Part shown: piece after piece, positions 9,022 through 17,999 of the stretch
Position numbering within the stretch: the stretch's first letter is position 1
Layout: each line of letters starts with the position of its first letter
NCBI RefSeq assembly: GCF_038069945.1
Contig: NZ_JBBPEV010000001.1
Span: 248,001-312,000, forward strand
DNA: 64,000 nt
Origin: Aquabacterium sp. A3
GTDB taxonomy: Bacteria > Pseudomonadota > Gammaproteobacteria > Burkholderiales > Burkholderiaceae_C
Direction: 5' to 3'
Program-made: the position numbers and the translations under genes
Notes under the pieces: generated by a model
What the model was told of the DNA's origin: nothing
The model's input: the letters and a program-made list of their open reading frames with translations, nothing else
Database searches by the model: none

Positions 9022-9599
9022 TCGAGCATGGCGTGTGCGATGGTGCTGAGGTCCACGTATTCCAGCTCGCTGCCCACGGGCACGCCGCGCGCCAGACGCG
9101 TGACCTTCAAGCCTCGGGCCTGCAAGGCCTCAGTGAGTGCCAGGGCCGTCATGTCACCCTCGGCGGTGAAGCTGGTGGCCAAGATGACTTCTCGCACGGC
9201 GGTGTCGTCCACCCGCTGCAGCAGCTTGGACCACCCGATGTCGCGCACGCCGCGGCCATCCAGTGGGCTCAGGCGCCCCAGCAGCACAAAGTACTGCCCT
9301 CGGTAGCTGCCAGTGCGCTCCAGCGCCGCGAGGTCGGCCGGCGTCTCCACCACGCAAAGCTGGTCTTGCTCACGCGTGTCGTCCTGGCAAATCAGACACA
9401 AGGGTTCGCTGCTGAACGTATGGCAGCGTTCGCAATGCCGTACATCGCTCATGGCCGACGCCAGGGCTTCAGCCAGGCGCAAACCTGCCTGCCGATCGTG
9501 TTGAAGCAGGTGATAAGCCATGCGCTGGGCCGACTTCTGGCCAACGCCGGGCAGACAGCGCAAGGCCTCGATCAGCGCGTCCAGCGATGAGTCGTGCAT
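9012..9599 (-). CDS. recR: Recombination mediator RecR
   Basis: Works with RecF/RecO to load RecA on gapped DNA. The 195-residue protein has the N-terminal helix-hairpin-helix ([17 protein letters not shown]), a four-cysteine zinc site (Cys56, Cys59, Cys68, Cys71) and a Toprim domain with [12 protein letters not shown] and [12 protein letters not shown]. It follows ybaB by 6 bp, completing the dnaX-ybaB-recR operon common in proteobacteria. Confidence 0.96.
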   Translation of the reverse strand: MHDSSLDALIEALRCLPGVGQKSAQRMAYHLLQHDRQAGLRLAEALASAMSDVRHCERCHTFSSEPLCLICQDDTREQDQLCVVETPADLAALERTGSYRGQYFVLLGRLSPLDGRGVRDIGWSKLLQRVDDTAVREVILATSFTAEGDMTALALTEALQARGLKVTRLARGVPVGSELEYVDLSTIAHAMLDRR

Positions 9600-9605
9600 C
9601 GATCG

Positions 9606-9932
9606 TCAGAACGGAAACTTCATGCCGGGCGGCAAGGGCATGCCGGCCGTCAGCTTGGACATGCGCTCTTGCGAAGTGGCCTCGGCACGGCGAACGGCGT
9701 CATTGAAGGCGGCAGCAACCAGGTCTTCCAGCATGTCCTTGTCATCAGCCAGCAGCGACGGGTCGATCGTCACGCGCTTGACATCGTTCTTGCACGTCAT
9801 GACCACCTTGACCAGGCCAGCGCCAGATTGACCTTCAACCTCAACCGAGGCCAGCTCATCCTGGGCCTTCTTCAGGTTGTCTTGCATCTGCTGGGCCTGT
9901 TTCATCAGGCCGGCCAATTGTCCTTTGAGCAT
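9606..9932 (-). CDS. ybaB: YbaB/EbfC family nucleoid-associated protein
   Basis: A 108-residue DNA-binding dimer of the YbaB/EbfC family. The N-terminal helix ([20 protein letters not shown]) and the central [17 protein letters not shown] segment are characteristic. ATG at 9932 is preceded by AAAGGA at good spacing, which excludes the longer TTG start at 9947. It lies between dnaX and recR in the conserved operon. Confidence 0.95.
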   Translation of the reverse strand: MLKGQLAGLMKQAQQMQDNLKKAQDELASVEVEGQSGAGLVKVVMTCKNDVKRVTIDPSLLADDKDMLEDLVAAAFNDAVRRAEATSQERMSKLTAGMPLPPGMKFPF

Positions 9933-10011
9933 CGGGATTCCTTTCAATCACAAACCAACATTGTCCAACGAACGGCGCGGCGGCCACACCCACACCTGAC
10001 ACACCCGCACC

Positions 10012-11880
10012 TCAAAGCGGGCGAATGGAGTCGGGCACCAGACGCGCCCCCGGGTAGCGCCGCAGGGCATCCACCACCCACGGATCTGACTGGATCAAGG
10101 CCTGCGCCTGTTGCTGTCGCCGTGCTCGGGCCAGTTGCTCGCGCACGGCGGGGGTATCGTTGGTGGCACCCTTGTCCAGCACCAGGCACACGGGGGCATG
10201 GAGACACTGCGCCATCGCCTTCTCCAGGCGCTCGCGGTGCGCTTCGGTGCACAGGCTGTCACGGGCGACGCGCAAGGTCCAGTGACTGACCTGACCGTCC
10301 TGTCGCCGCCCCACGCACTCCGACTGCATGGCCGTCTCCCTGAGCAGGGCAGAGATCAGCCCTTCGTCCACCATCTGCGTCACCAAGGCCGTCCAGGCGT
10401 CACGCACTGGATCGGCCGCCAGCACCGGCAGCGGTGGCTGAGCCACGGCCTCTGGGGCCGATGGCGGTTGGGGCTCACGAACCACCGGCGCGGTGTCCAT
10501 CTCCTGGGCCGCCAGTTCTTCGGCATCCACCCAAGGAGGAGGCTCGGACTCGTCGGCCACCGGGCTCGGTGTTGCACGCTGCGCAGGCCGGTCAGGTGAC
10601 ACCTGCGGCACCTGCGGCACCGGCGGCACCGGCGGTGCGGGTGGCGCGGGTGGCACGACAGCCTCCAGGCTGCGTTCTGCGCGATGCGCCGGGCTGCTGG
10701 GCTCAGGCTGGGCCGATGCCCTGCCCGAGCCCGCCGCTTTTGGGGGCGGTGGGGTCTCCATCGTGCCCAGGGCCACTGCAGTGCCCGGCTTGAATGCCAG
10801 CATCCGCAACAAGGTCATCAACAGGGCCCCATGCTCATCAGGAGCCCAGGCCATTTCGGCCCTGGCTTGCAAACACAGGCTGTAGAACAGCTGCGTTTCA
10901 TCTGGCGCCAGCGCCAGGGCCAGTTCCTGCCACTGATTGGCGTCGCCGTCTTCGTCCACATGGGCTCCCGGCGCCAGTTGCCGCACGGCCATGCGCTGCA
11001 ACGCCGAGGCCAGCTCTTCCAGGGTGCTGGCCGCCGACACACCTTCACGTTGCAGGCCGTGCACCTGGTCTACCAGGGCCGCACCATCACCACGGACCAC
11101 CGCCTGTAACAGCCTGATCACATGTTGATGGTCTACGGCCCCCAGCATCTGGCGCACACCCGATTCTTGCAAGCGGCCGCTGCCAAAGGCAATGGCCTGA
11201 TCGGTCAGCGACAAGGCATCTCGCATGGAGCCCCTGGCTGCACGCCCCAGCAGGCGCAAAGAGGCGGCATCAAATTCGATGCCCTCGGCCCCCAGCACCT
11301 TGGACAGGTGGGCCTGCACGGTCTCGGCAGGCATGGGGCGCAAGTTGAACTGCAGACAGCGCGACAGAACCGTGACCGGCACTTTCTGCGGGTCGGTGGT
11401 CGCCAACACGAACTTCAGGTAGTCGGGTGGCTCTTCCAGCGTCTTGAGCATCGCATTGAAGGCCGTGGTCGACAGCATGTGCACTTCATCGATCATGTAG
11501 ACCTTGAAGCGGCCCGCCACAGGCTTGTAGACCGCCTGCTCCAGCAACTGGGAAATCTCGTCCACACCGCGGTTCGATGCCGCGTCCAGTTCAACGTAGT
11601 CGACGAACCGTCCTGCATCAATGTCGCGACAGGCCTGGCACTGCCCGCAGGGCTCGGCAGTGATGCCGCCTTGGCCATCCGGCCCCACACAGTTCAGCGC
11701 TTTGGCCAGGATGCGCGAGACCGTGGTCTTGCCCACGCCACGGGTTCCGGTGAACAGATAGGCATGGTGCAAACGCCCTTGCAACAAGGCATTGCGCAGC
11801 GCCTGGACAACATGTTCCTGGCCCACCATGGCATCAAAACCATGGGGCCGGTACTTGCGAGCGAGAACGGTGGACGTCAT
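10012..11880 (-). CDS. dnaX: DNA polymerase III subunits gamma/tau
   Basis: The clamp-loader ATPase of the replicative polymerase. The AAA+ core has Walker A GTRGVGKT (residues 45-52), zinc ligands Cys64/78/81/84, Walker B DEVH (131-134), and the sensor-1 region ATTDPQKVPVTVLSRC. After about residue 370 comes a long Pro/Ala/Glu-rich linker with PPAPPVPPVPQVPQV repeats, then the tau-specific C-terminal domain (about 490-622). No A-AAA-AAG slippery heptamer of the E. coli type was noticed, so a separate gamma form is not evident. It heads the dnaX-ybaB-recR operon. Confidence 0.95.
   Translation of the reverse strand: MTSTVLARKYRPHGFDAMVGQEHVVQALRNALLQGRLHHAYLFTGTRGVGKTTVSRILAKALNCVGPDGQGGITAEPCGQCQACRDIDAGRFVDYVELDAASNRGVDEISQLLEQAVYKPVAGRFKVYMIDEVHMLSTTAFNAMLKTLEEPPDYLKFVLATTDPQKVPVTVLSRCLQFNLRPMPAETVQAHLSKVLGAEGIEFDAASLRLLGRAARGSMRDALSLTDQAIAFGSGRLQESGVRQMLGAVDHQHVIRLLQAVVRGDGAALVDQVHGLQREGVSAASTLEELASALQRMAVRQLAPGAHVDEDGDANQWQELALALAPDETQLFYSLCLQARAEMAWAPDEHGALLMTLLRMLAFKPGTAVALGTMETPPPPKAAGSGRASAQPEPSSPAHRAERSLEAVVPPAPPAPPVPPVPQVPQVSPDRPAQRATPSPVADESEPPPWVDAEELAAQEMDTAPVVREPQPPSAPEAVAQPPLPVLAADPVRDAWTALVTQMVDEGLISALLRETAMQSECVGRRQDGQVSHWTLRVARDSLCTEAHRERLEKAMAQCLHAPVCLVLDKGATNDTPAVREQLARARRQQQAQALIQSDPWVVDALRRYPGARLVPDSIRPL
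10596..10655 (-). repeat. In-frame tandem repeat in the dnaX linker
   Basis: Short GC-rich units related to GGCACCGGC repeat about six times and encode alternating Pro-Pro-Ala/Val and Pro-Gln-Val steps at about residues 408-428 of DnaX. It lies in the unstructured linker between the ATPase core and the tau domain, where length variation would be tolerated. Confidence 0.7.
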
Positions 11881-11910
11881 TGCCTGATTCTAGGGGTGGA
11901 GCAAGCCCGA

Positions 11911-11933
11911 GAATCGATGGCGCGAATCGATTC
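11911..11933. repeat. Inverted repeat upstream of dnaX
   Basis: GAATCGAT and ATCGATTC form a perfect 8-bp inverted repeat with a 7-bp spacer, 31 bp in front of the dnaX start codon on the minus strand. It could be an operator for dnaX or a leader stem. Confidence 0.5.
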
Positions 11934-11966
11934 ATGACGCGCAACGCAGGCCACAGACGTCATGAA
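11931..11966. repeat. Second inverted repeat in the dnaX-rhlE gap
   Basis: TTCATGACG and CGTCATGAA are a perfect 9-bp inverted repeat with an 18-bp spacer. Its left arm overlaps the previous repeat by three bases, so the two structures would be mutually exclusive. Confidence 0.45.
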
Positions 11967-11968
11967 CT

Positions 11969-11988
11969 GACCCCTGACTTCGGGGGTC
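11969..11988. repeat. GACCCC/GGGGTC hairpin
   Basis: A 6-bp stem with an 8-base loop, followed by CCCC so that GGGGGTCCCCC is also an 11-bp palindrome. It lacks a T-run. Function unknown. Confidence 0.35.
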
Positions 11989-12000
11989 CCCCACATCTGG

Positions 12001-12029
12001 TTGACACCGCCACCTACAATTTCATGTAC
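12001..12029 (+). promoter_or_regulatory. rhlE: Possible rhlE promoter region
   Basis: A perfect -35 hexamer TTGACA (12001-12006) is followed by an AT-richer stretch. The -10 element at 17-bp spacing (around ATGTAC) is poor, so only the region, not the exact start site, can be proposed. A start near 12036 would leave a leader of about 120 bases before rhlE. Confidence 0.35.
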
Positions 12030-12081
12030 GTGATATTTTGTGACTTGCCTGCAACTGCCCTGGTTGTACGCAAGGTTCTTT

Positions 12082-12136
12082 GTTCGATCAACCGTTGATC
12101 TTCCCGGCCCGGAAGGCACGGTTGCTGTGATCGAAC
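12082..12136 (+). promoter_or_regulatory. Long nested hairpin in the rhlE leader
   Basis: The 5' arm GTTCGATCAACCGT pairs with ACGGTT plus TGATCGAAC (four-base bulge GCTG), enclosing an inner stem CTTCC/GGAAG with a six-base loop. It ends 21 bases before the rhlE start codon. Structured leaders are known for cold-induced RNA helicase genes; here a regulatory role is inferred. It is not followed by a T-run, so it is not a standard terminator. Confidence 0.55.
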
Positions 12137-12157
12137 GCCATTTCATGGGCCAGAAGT

Positions 12158-13462
12158 ATGTCATTTGAAGACTTGGGCTTGTCTGCACCGCTGTTGCGGG
12201 CCATTGCAGATGCGGGCTACACCGCGCCGACTCCCATTCAGTCGCAAGCCATTCCCGCTGTTCTGACCGGAGGAGACCTGCTTGCAGGGGCTCAGACCGG
12301 CACAGGCAAAACGGCTGGATTCACACTGCCCTTGCTCGAAAAACTGGCATCGGCGGGCCCTGCCCATCCTCGCGTCATTCGCGCCCTGATCCTCACCCCC
12401 ACCCGTGAACTGGCTGCCCAGGTTGAAGAGTCGGTTCGCGTGTATGGCAAGTACCTGAGCCTGAAGTCGCTCGTGATCTTCGGTGGTGTGGGCATGAACC
12501 CCCAGATCGACGCCCTCCGTCGCGGTGTGGACATCCTGGTGGCCACGCCTGGCCGACTGCTGGACTTGCATCAGCAAGGTGAGGTCAACCTGCGTCACGT
12601 GTCGTTCTTCGTTCTGGACGAGGCCGACCGCATGCTGGACATGGGCTTCATCCACGACATTCGCAAAGTGCTGGCCATCCTGCCGCCCGAAAAGCAAAGC
12701 CTGCTGTTTTCAGCCACGTTCTCTGACGAGATCAAGGCGTTGGCCGAGCGCTTGTTGAAGTCACCCCGCATCATCGAGGTGGCACGCCGCAACGCCACGG
12801 CCGACACGATTGCACAGAAGGTGCATCCCGTCGACCGCGACCGCAAGCGCGAACTGCTCACGCACCTGATCGAGCGCCATGACTGGCATCAGGTGCTGGT
12901 CTTCACCCGCATGAAGCATGGCGCCAACCGATTGGTGGAGTACCTGGACAAACATGGCATCAGCGCCATGGCCATCCACGGCAACAAAAGCCAAAGCGCC
13001 CGCACGCGGGCCTTGAGCGAGTTCAAGGCAGGTACCTTGCGCGTGCTGGTGGCCACCGACATCGCCGCGCGTGGCATCGACATCGATCAACTGCCGCATG
13101 TGGTCAACTTCGAGCTGCCCAATGTGCCGGAGGACTACGTGCACCGCATCGGCCGCACGGGTCGGGCCGGTGCAGAAGGCGAAGCCGTGTCGCTGGTGTG
13201 CGTTGACGAGGAAGGTTTTCTGGCCGACATCGAGCGCCTGATCAAGCGCCCGCTGCCCAGAGAGGTCGTTCCCGGGTTCGAGCCTGATCCACATGCCAAG
13301 GCCGAGCCCATTCAGCTTGGGCGACGTGTGCTTCATGGTGCGCCTGGTGCGCGCGGCAGCGAGCCTGCGCGCAGCCCCTCGCCACGCAGCGCCGCCCCAC
13401 GCAATGGCAGAGGAACGCCGCGCAAGGCGGATGACCGACCAGCGCGATCTCGCAGCCGCTGA
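12158..13462 (+). CDS. rhlE: DEAD-box ATP-dependent RNA helicase, RhlE type
   Basis: A 434-residue RNA helicase that remodels structured RNA, typically in ribosome assembly and mRNA decay at low temperature. Visible motifs: Q-motif (TPIQSQAI), motif I AQTGTGKT (45-52), [10 protein letters not shown] and TPGR, DEAD (154-157), SAT (LFSATF), then the second RecA domain with [11 protein letters not shown] and [10 protein letters not shown]. The basic, Arg/Pro/Ser-rich tail (about residues 375-434) is typical of RhlE and probably binds RNA. It is monocistronic with a structured leader and faces the minus-strand hydroxylase gene. Confidence 0.93.
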   Translation: MSFEDLGLSAPLLRAIADAGYTAPTPIQSQAIPAVLTGGDLLAGAQTGTGKTAGFTLPLLEKLASAGPAHPRVIRALILTPTRELAAQVEESVRVYGKYLSLKSLVIFGGVGMNPQIDALRRGVDILVATPGRLLDLHQQGEVNLRHVSFFVLDEADRMLDMGFIHDIRKVLAILPPEKQSLLFSATFSDEIKALAERLLKSPRIIEVARRNATADTIAQKVHPVDRDRKRELLTHLIERHDWHQVLVFTRMKHGANRLVEYLDKHGISAMAIHGNKSQSARTRALSEFKAGTLRVLVATDIAARGIDIDQLPHVVNFELPNVPEDYVHRIGRTGRAGAEGEAVSLVCVDEEGFLADIERLIKRPLPREVVPGFEPDPHAKAEPIQLGRRVLHGAPGARGSEPARSPSPRSAAPRNGRGTPRKADDRPARSRSR

Positions 13463-13513
13463 GCAGGCCAATGCGCGGCCCAGCCTGACGGATGAACCCG
13501 CCGGGCTGCTCAG
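13459..13513. terminator. Inverted repeat between rhlE and the hydroxylase gene
   Basis: CTGAGCAG, which includes the rhlE stop codon, and CTGCTCAG form perfect 8-bp arms separated by about 39 bases that hold smaller GC-rich inverted repeats. It could form a branched 3' structure for the two convergent transcripts; there is no T-run. Confidence 0.3.
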
Positions 13514-13520
13514 TCAAACC

Positions 13521-14186
13521 TCAGTCGAAAGGCCGCTGTCTCAGCCACTTGGTGGCCACCCATTTTTCACCAGCAAGGATGGGTGCACCGCCATGCAAGG
13601 TGAGTGTGTCCGGCACAGGGCTGGGGTACACAAAACACACGGCGCTGCCCTTGCGCGGCACGACACTCAGCCCGGCAGACGGGAAGACCGTTTCGCCGCC
13701 TGACTCTGGCGTGTTGAGGTACACCACCACCGTGGCCACGCGCTGCCCGCCACGCTGGCAGATGCGATCGGTGCCGGCCTGCTCGGGGTCAAAATAATCG
13801 TGGTGAGGCCGGTACTCTGCACCAACGCCATACCGCAAGACCTGAAGTCCTTCCCCATGGTCCAACGGCCACGACATCAGCTCGGCCAGACGCTGCTCCA
13901 GCCGTTGACACACCGGGTACTCGCCCCGCTGAAAAAACATGCCTTCGCTCGTTCGTGCCACATGCACCTGGCTTCCACCCGTGACCTCCACCACCGTTTC
14001 TGAGGGTTGAAGCCGCAGCCGGGCCAGGCCGATGAGCTCATCACATTCTTCCGACGAGAGCACGCCGTCCACCACCCACAACGGCGGGCGCTGTGCGGAC
14101 AACACCACCTCCACCCACCGATCGTGTGCCCAGCGCCTGGCGCCTGGCGCCTCACGCAGCCAGGGGTGCGTGACCGACTCGGGCAT
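13521..14186 (-). CDS. Prolyl-4-hydroxylase-like 2-oxoglutarate/Fe(II) oxygenase
   Basis: A 221-residue dioxygenase with the P4H double-stranded beta-helix. The iron ligands are visible as His128 and Asp130 (YRPHHDYF) and His198 (LTLHGGAP); Lys208 (GEKW) is placed to bind the 2-oxoglutarate carboxylate. The N-terminal half (LSSEECDELIGLAR, then SxVHVARTSEGMFF) matches bacterial P4H-like proteins. The substrate (protein proline or another acceptor) cannot be told. Its start shares a base with the yaaA stop, so it is cotranscribed behind yaaA. Confidence 0.88.
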   Translation of the reverse strand: MPESVTHPWLREAPGARRWAHDRWVEVVLSAQRPPLWVVDGVLSSEECDELIGLARLRLQPSETVVEVTGGSQVHVARTSEGMFFQRGEYPVCQRLEQRLAELMSWPLDHGEGLQVLRYGVGAEYRPHHDYFDPEQAGTDRICQRGGQRVATVVVYLNTPESGGETVFPSAGLSVVPRKGSAVCFVYPSPVPDTLTLHGGAPILAGEKWVATKWLRQRPFD

Positions 14187-14962
14187 CAGGCCTCGACCCG
14201 CCGGCGAAACACCAGGCGATCCGCTTCAGACGCCTGAACGTCGTGCGCGTAGCCTTCGGCGCTGAAGCTCAACAGATCCTCGGGTGTGCGGGCGCGCCGA
14301 ACAATCGCGTGTCGCGCCATCAACCCGCGGGCGCGCTTGGCGTGGAAGCTGATCACCTTCCACTGCCCCGCCTTCCAGTCTTCGAACACGCACTCCACCA
14401 CCCTCGCCTTCAAGGCCTTGCGCTTGACGGCCTTGAAGTACTCTTGTGAGGCAAGGTTGACGATCACGTCATCGCCCTGTTGGGTCAGTTCCTGGTTCAG
14501 GTGCTGCGCCAGGGTGTCGCCCCACCAGGCGTAGAGGTCTTTGCCGCGAGGATTGGCCAGCTTGGTGCCCATCTCCAGGCGGTAGGGTTGCATCCAGTCC
14601 AGCGGGCGCAAGAGACCATACAGCCCACTGAGGATGCGCAGGTGATCTTGAGCCCAGTCCAGATCGTCTGGCCCCAGGCTGTTGGCATCCAGCCCCTCGT
14701 ACACATCACCATTGAAAGCCAGCACCGCCTGCTTGCTGTTGCGGGCTGAAAACTTCCTGGACCACGCTGCATAGCGGGCCACGTTCAAGGTGGCCAGGGC
14801 ATCGCTCAAATCCATCAGCGATGCGATTTGCGCAGGCGTGTAGGGCTTGATCACCTCGATGAGCGCCGACGATTCGTCGATGAACTGAGGCAGGGTGTGC
14901 CGCTGGGTGGTGGGTGCCGTGTCGTAGTCCAGGCTCTTGGCAGGCGATAGCAGAAACAGCAT
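14186..14962 (-). CDS. yaaA: Peroxide stress protein YaaA (DUF328)
   Basis: A 258-residue YaaA-family protein; in E. coli it limits free iron and DNA damage during peroxide stress. The family opening [13 protein letters not shown], the GDVYEGL segment and the C-terminal [26 protein letters not shown] region are present, and length is normal. The start is followed on the other side by the divergent gamma-carbonic-anhydrase gene. It leads a two-gene operon with the Fe(II) oxygenase gene. Confidence 0.94.
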   Translation of the reverse strand: MLFLLSPAKSLDYDTAPTTQRHTLPQFIDESSALIEVIKPYTPAQIASLMDLSDALATLNVARYAAWSRKFSARNSKQAVLAFNGDVYEGLDANSLGPDDLDWAQDHLRILSGLYGLLRPLDWMQPYRLEMGTKLANPRGKDLYAWWGDTLAQHLNQELTQQGDDVIVNLASQEYFKAVKRKALKARVVECVFEDWKAGQWKVISFHAKRARGLMARHAIVRRARTPEDLLSFSAEGYAHDVQASEADRLVFRRRVEA

Positions 14963-15076
14963 GGCTGAAGCGAGGCAATGAATGAAGACTATGAAATATG
15001 GCCCTGATGATAGCCTCGCCGCGCCAGCCCACCTAAAATCAGGACTTCCCTATCCTGCAGCGCGCTGCCTCACACC

Positions 15077-15625
15077 ATGGCCCTGTACCGCATCAAGGAC
15101 AAGCAACCCGAGATTCACCCCAGTGCCTTTGTCATGCCGTCGGCCGACTTGATCGGCCAAGTCATTTTGAAGGAAGGCAGCAGCGTGTGGTCGCACGTGA
15201 GCATGCGGGGCGACAACGAACCCATCACCATCGGAGCCCGCTCGAACGTGCAAGAGGGCTCGGTGCTGCACACCGACATCGGTCACCCCTTGGTCATTGG
15301 CGAAGACGTGACCGTGGGGCACCAGGCCATGCTGCATGGCTGCACCGTGGGCGATGGCGCCTTGATCGGCATCCAGGCCGTGGTGCTCAATGGCGCCGTG
15401 ATCGGCAAGAACTGCCTGGTGGCCGCCGGCGCACTGGTGACCGAGGGCAAGGTGTTTGAAGACGGCATGCTGATCATGGGCTCGCCCGCCAAGGCGGTGC
15501 GCCCGCTGACCGAGGCCGACTTCTTCCGCATGCGGGTGGGCACCGGCCTGTACGTGCAAAAGGCCGCCGAGTACCGACAAGACATGGTGCGGATCGACGC
15601 CGCCACCAACCCATCTCATGAGTGA
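15077..15625 (+). CDS. Gamma-carbonic-anhydrase-like hexapeptide protein
   Basis: A 182-residue left-handed beta-helix protein of the YrdA/PaaY group. Hexapeptide turns run from about residue 12 to 150, with zinc-ligand histidines in the contexts TDIGHP, VGHQAMLHGC. The role (carbonic anhydrase or thioesterase-like) is unsettled for many members. A 12-bp palindrome (GCAGCGCGCTGC, 15057-15068) lies just before the start. Its 3' end overlaps hslO by 8 bp, so the two are coupled. Confidence 0.88.
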   Translation: MALYRIKDKQPEIHPSAFVMPSADLIGQVILKEGSSVWSHVSMRGDNEPITIGARSNVQEGSVLHTDIGHPLVIGEDVTVGHQAMLHGCTVGDGALIGIQAVVLNGAVIGKNCLVAAGALVTEGKVFEDGMLIMGSPAKAVRPLTEADFFRMRVGTGLYVQKAAEYRQDMVRIDAATNPSHE

Positions 15626-16595
15626 ACTTCATAAATTTTTGTTCGAAGGTCTGCCCGTGCGGGGCATGCTGGTGCGACTGACCGACAGCTGGCAAGAACT
15701 GCTGCGCCGTCGCGAAGGCGGGCACAACTTCGAGGCGCCCGTGCGCCGCCTGATGGGCGAGATGAGCGCGGCCGGCGTGCTCATGCAGGCCAACATCAAG
15801 TTCAATGGCGCCGTGGTGCTGCAGATTTTTGGTGATGGACCGGTGAAGTTGGCTGTCACCGAAGTGCAGCCCAACCTGAGTTTTCGATCGACCGCCAAAC
15901 TCGTGGGTGAACTGCCTGCGACCGACACCGGCAAGCTTCCTCTGGAGGTCATGGTGAACGTGAACGGCCAGGGCCGTTGCGCCATCACGCTCGACCCCCA
16001 AGACCGCTTGCCAGGCCAGAACCCTTACCAGGGGGTGGTGCCCCTGCACGGCGATCACCATGAGCCTTTGCATGAACTCAGCCAGGTGCTGGAGCACTAC
16101 ATGCTGCAGTCCGAGCAACTGGACACCAAGCTGGTGCTGGCGGCCAATGACGAGGTGGCTGCCGGCCTGCTCATCCAGCGCATCCCGGTAGAGGGCGAAG
16201 GCAACCTGGCGGGCCGCGCTCACCACGAAGACGAGATCGGCCTGAACGAGCACTACAACCGCATTGCCCACCTGGCCTCCACCCTGAAGGCCGAAGAGCT
16301 GCTCGGGCTGGACGCCGACACCATCTTGCGCCGACTGTTCTGGGAAGAGGACGTGCGTCGCTTTGAGCCGCAACAGGGTGCCAATGGCCCCAACTTCGCC
16401 TGCAGTTGCTCCCGCGAGCGCGTGGCCAACATGCTGCGCGGTTTGGGCAAAGAAGAGATCGACAGCATCGTGGCCGAGCAAGGCCGGGTCGAGATCGGCT
16501 GCGACTTCTGCGGCCAGCTCTACCACTTCGACGCCATCGACGCTGAAGAACTCTTCACCAACGATGCAGCGCCTGGCTCAGATCGACTGCAGTGA
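15618..16595 (+). CDS. hslO: Redox-regulated chaperone Hsp33
   Basis: A 325-residue holdase chaperone switched on by oxidation and unfolding. The C-terminal zinc switch has the four conserved cysteines in CxC (Cys262, Cys264) and CxxC (Cys295, Cys298) arrangement. The N-terminal chaperone domain begins with HKFLFEGLPVRGMLVRL, typical for the family. It is translationally coupled to the preceding gene and its last 18 bp overlap the 3' end of truC on the other strand. Confidence 0.95.
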   Translation: MSELHKFLFEGLPVRGMLVRLTDSWQELLRRREGGHNFEAPVRRLMGEMSAAGVLMQANIKFNGAVVLQIFGDGPVKLAVTEVQPNLSFRSTAKLVGELPATDTGKLPLEVMVNVNGQGRCAITLDPQDRLPGQNPYQGVVPLHGDHHEPLHELSQVLEHYMLQSEQLDTKLVLAANDEVAAGLLIQRIPVEGEGNLAGRAHHEDEIGLNEHYNRIAHLASTLKAEELLGLDADTILRRLFWEEDVRRFEPQQGANGPNFACSCSRERVANMLRGLGKEEIDSIVAEQGRVEIGCDFCGQLYHFDAIDAEELFTNDAAPGSDRLQ

Positions 16596-17369
16596 TGCCG
16601 CCGAGTGACCGGCCAGCCACTGCCAGTCACCGCGGGCCAACAGCGCGTTCCAATCGGCGTTGAGTTGCCCGTCACTCGCGGGCGAATGCCAGCGCATGAG
16701 CTGGTGGCTCACCGGGTGCACCAAGCTCAATGACGCGGCATGCAGCCACAAACGCTGCATCCCCAGGTGCTGCGCCCACCAGCGGTTGTGTGCGCCTTTG
16801 CCGTGGTTGGCATCCCCGATGATCGGGTGGGCCACGTGCTTCAGATGGCGACGGATTTGGTGGCGACGGCCAGTGTGCGGCTCGGCCAGCACCAGGGCCA
16901 CCCGGGTGGTGGGGTAGCGATCCACCGGCACGGGCAGGCTCCAGCGCGCCAGGGTCATGAAATCAGTTTGAGCGTCTTGCAGGGGGACCTGCGGCGGTGC
17001 GTCGTCCGGGCGCAGCGGATGCTCAACCCGCCAGCGCTCGGGTGGCCAGCCACGCACCATGGCCACGTACCGCTTATGGGCCTGACGATGCTCGAACTGG
17101 TCTGACAACGCCCGGGCCACCTCAGGCGACAACGCCATCAACAACACCCCTGAGGTGCCCTTGTCGAGACGATGCACCGGGTACACGTGCCGCCCGAGTT
17201 GATCACGCAGCACCTGCAGCACGATACGGCATTCGTGCGCATCCAGACCCGTGCGATGCACCAGCCATCCGGCTGGTTTATGCACCACCACCAGATGGTC
17301 GTCCTGCCACAACACCGACAGCGGGGGCAGCGGCTGAGCTGTCAAGTCAAGTGGGCCGAGGTCGCTCAT
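16578..17369 (-). CDS. truC: tRNA pseudouridine synthase, TruC/RluA family
   Basis: A 263-residue pseudouridine synthase. The catalytic aspartate is Asp69 in HRLDKGTSG; the flanking DDHLVVVHKPAGWLVHR and the later GRRHQIRRHLKHVAHPIIGD motifs are those of the TruC/RluA group. TruC modifies U65 of tRNA; the assignment over RluA/RluC rests on length and the lack of an S4 domain. ATG at 17369 overlaps the stop of the upstream kinase gene (ATGA). Confidence 0.9.
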   Translation of the reverse strand: MSDLGPLDLTAQPLPPLSVLWQDDHLVVVHKPAGWLVHRTGLDAHECRIVLQVLRDQLGRHVYPVHRLDKGTSGVLLMALSPEVARALSDQFEHRQAHKRYVAMVRGWPPERWRVEHPLRPDDAPPQVPLQDAQTDFMTLARWSLPVPVDRYPTTRVALVLAEPHTGRRHQIRRHLKHVAHPIIGDANHGKGAHNRWWAQHLGMQRLWLHAASLSLVHPVSHQLMRWHSPASDGQLNADWNALLARGDWQWLAGHSAASLQSI

Positions 17370-17998
17370 GCGCGGGGCAACCAGTGCTGCTCGCAATCGC
17401 CATCGTCGCAGCGCTCGCAGATCCAGCGCCAGCGTGGCTGAGATGGCGGGGCGGGTGGCAGCGCCAGGCGCGCCAGACAGGCCTCGGCCACCGCCAGCGC
17501 CTGCCATGCCCGATGATCGCCATGGCCATAAATCACCGCATGCGGCAAGCCCTCGCGCAACAACACCTCACGCAAGGCGTTGTCTACCGGGCCACGCACG
17601 TGCGGACCGTCGCGCTGAATTCCGTCGGGCACCCAGGGCAAGTCCAGGCCGGTCAGCAAGGTGATGGTCATGCGGCGTTGCGCCGCGATGGCTTCGGCAT
17701 ACAGGCTCTGATCACCAAACAGCCAATGAGAGTACACCGCGGTCATCAACGCCGTGGTGTCGGCGACCACCACCTCTGACTGGCGAGCCGCCTCAGTGAT
17801 GGCATCTGACTGCGCCCGGGCAATGGCTTGCTGCTCATCAGCACGTGGTGTGCGGCCGTGGTCCACACACCACTGGCGCAGGCCCTCTGGCACCACCGTC
17901 ACCTGCCGCCCCCGGTCGCTGAGCAAACGGGCCAAAGCCAGGCTCAGTTGGGTCTTGCCGGTGCTTTCAGCGCCCAGCACTGCAATCACATGGGCCAT
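17366..17998 (-). CDS. NadR-like ribosylnicotinamide kinase / AAA ATPase
   Basis: A 210-residue P-loop kinase resembling the C-terminal domain of NadR, which phosphorylates nicotinamide riboside to NMN. Walker A is GAESTGKT (about 9-16) and a DTT motif follows at about residue 101. There is no DNA-binding or adenylyltransferase domain. The start lies one base from the pnuC stop, and the pairing with a PnuC transporter strongly supports nicotinamide riboside salvage. The Cys-containing tail (CERCDDGDC) is unusual. Confidence 0.85.
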   Translation of the reverse strand: MAHVIAVLGAESTGKTQLSLALARLLSDRGRQVTVVPEGLRQWCVDHGRTPRADEQQAIARAQSDAITEAARQSEVVVADTTALMTAVYSHWLFGDQSLYAEAIAAQRRMTITLLTGLDLPWVPDGIQRDGPHVRGPVDNALREVLLREGLPHAVIYGHGDHRAWQALAVAEACLARLALPPAPPSQPRWRWICERCDDGDCEQHWLPRA

Positions 17999-17999
17999 G

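Noticed and set aside
12082..12136. Possible 4.5S signal recognition particle RNA, because of GGCCCGGAAGGC
   Set aside because: The CCGGAAGG core is part of a self-complementary CTTCC/GGAAG stem, and the conserved asymmetric loop (AGCAGCC-like) that follows in SRP RNA is missing.
15057..15068. 12-bp palindrome GCAGCGCGCTGC before the gamma-carbonic-anhydrase-like gene as an operator
   Set aside because: It is built of GC-rich repeats frequent in this genome and no second copy upstream of a related gene was seen.
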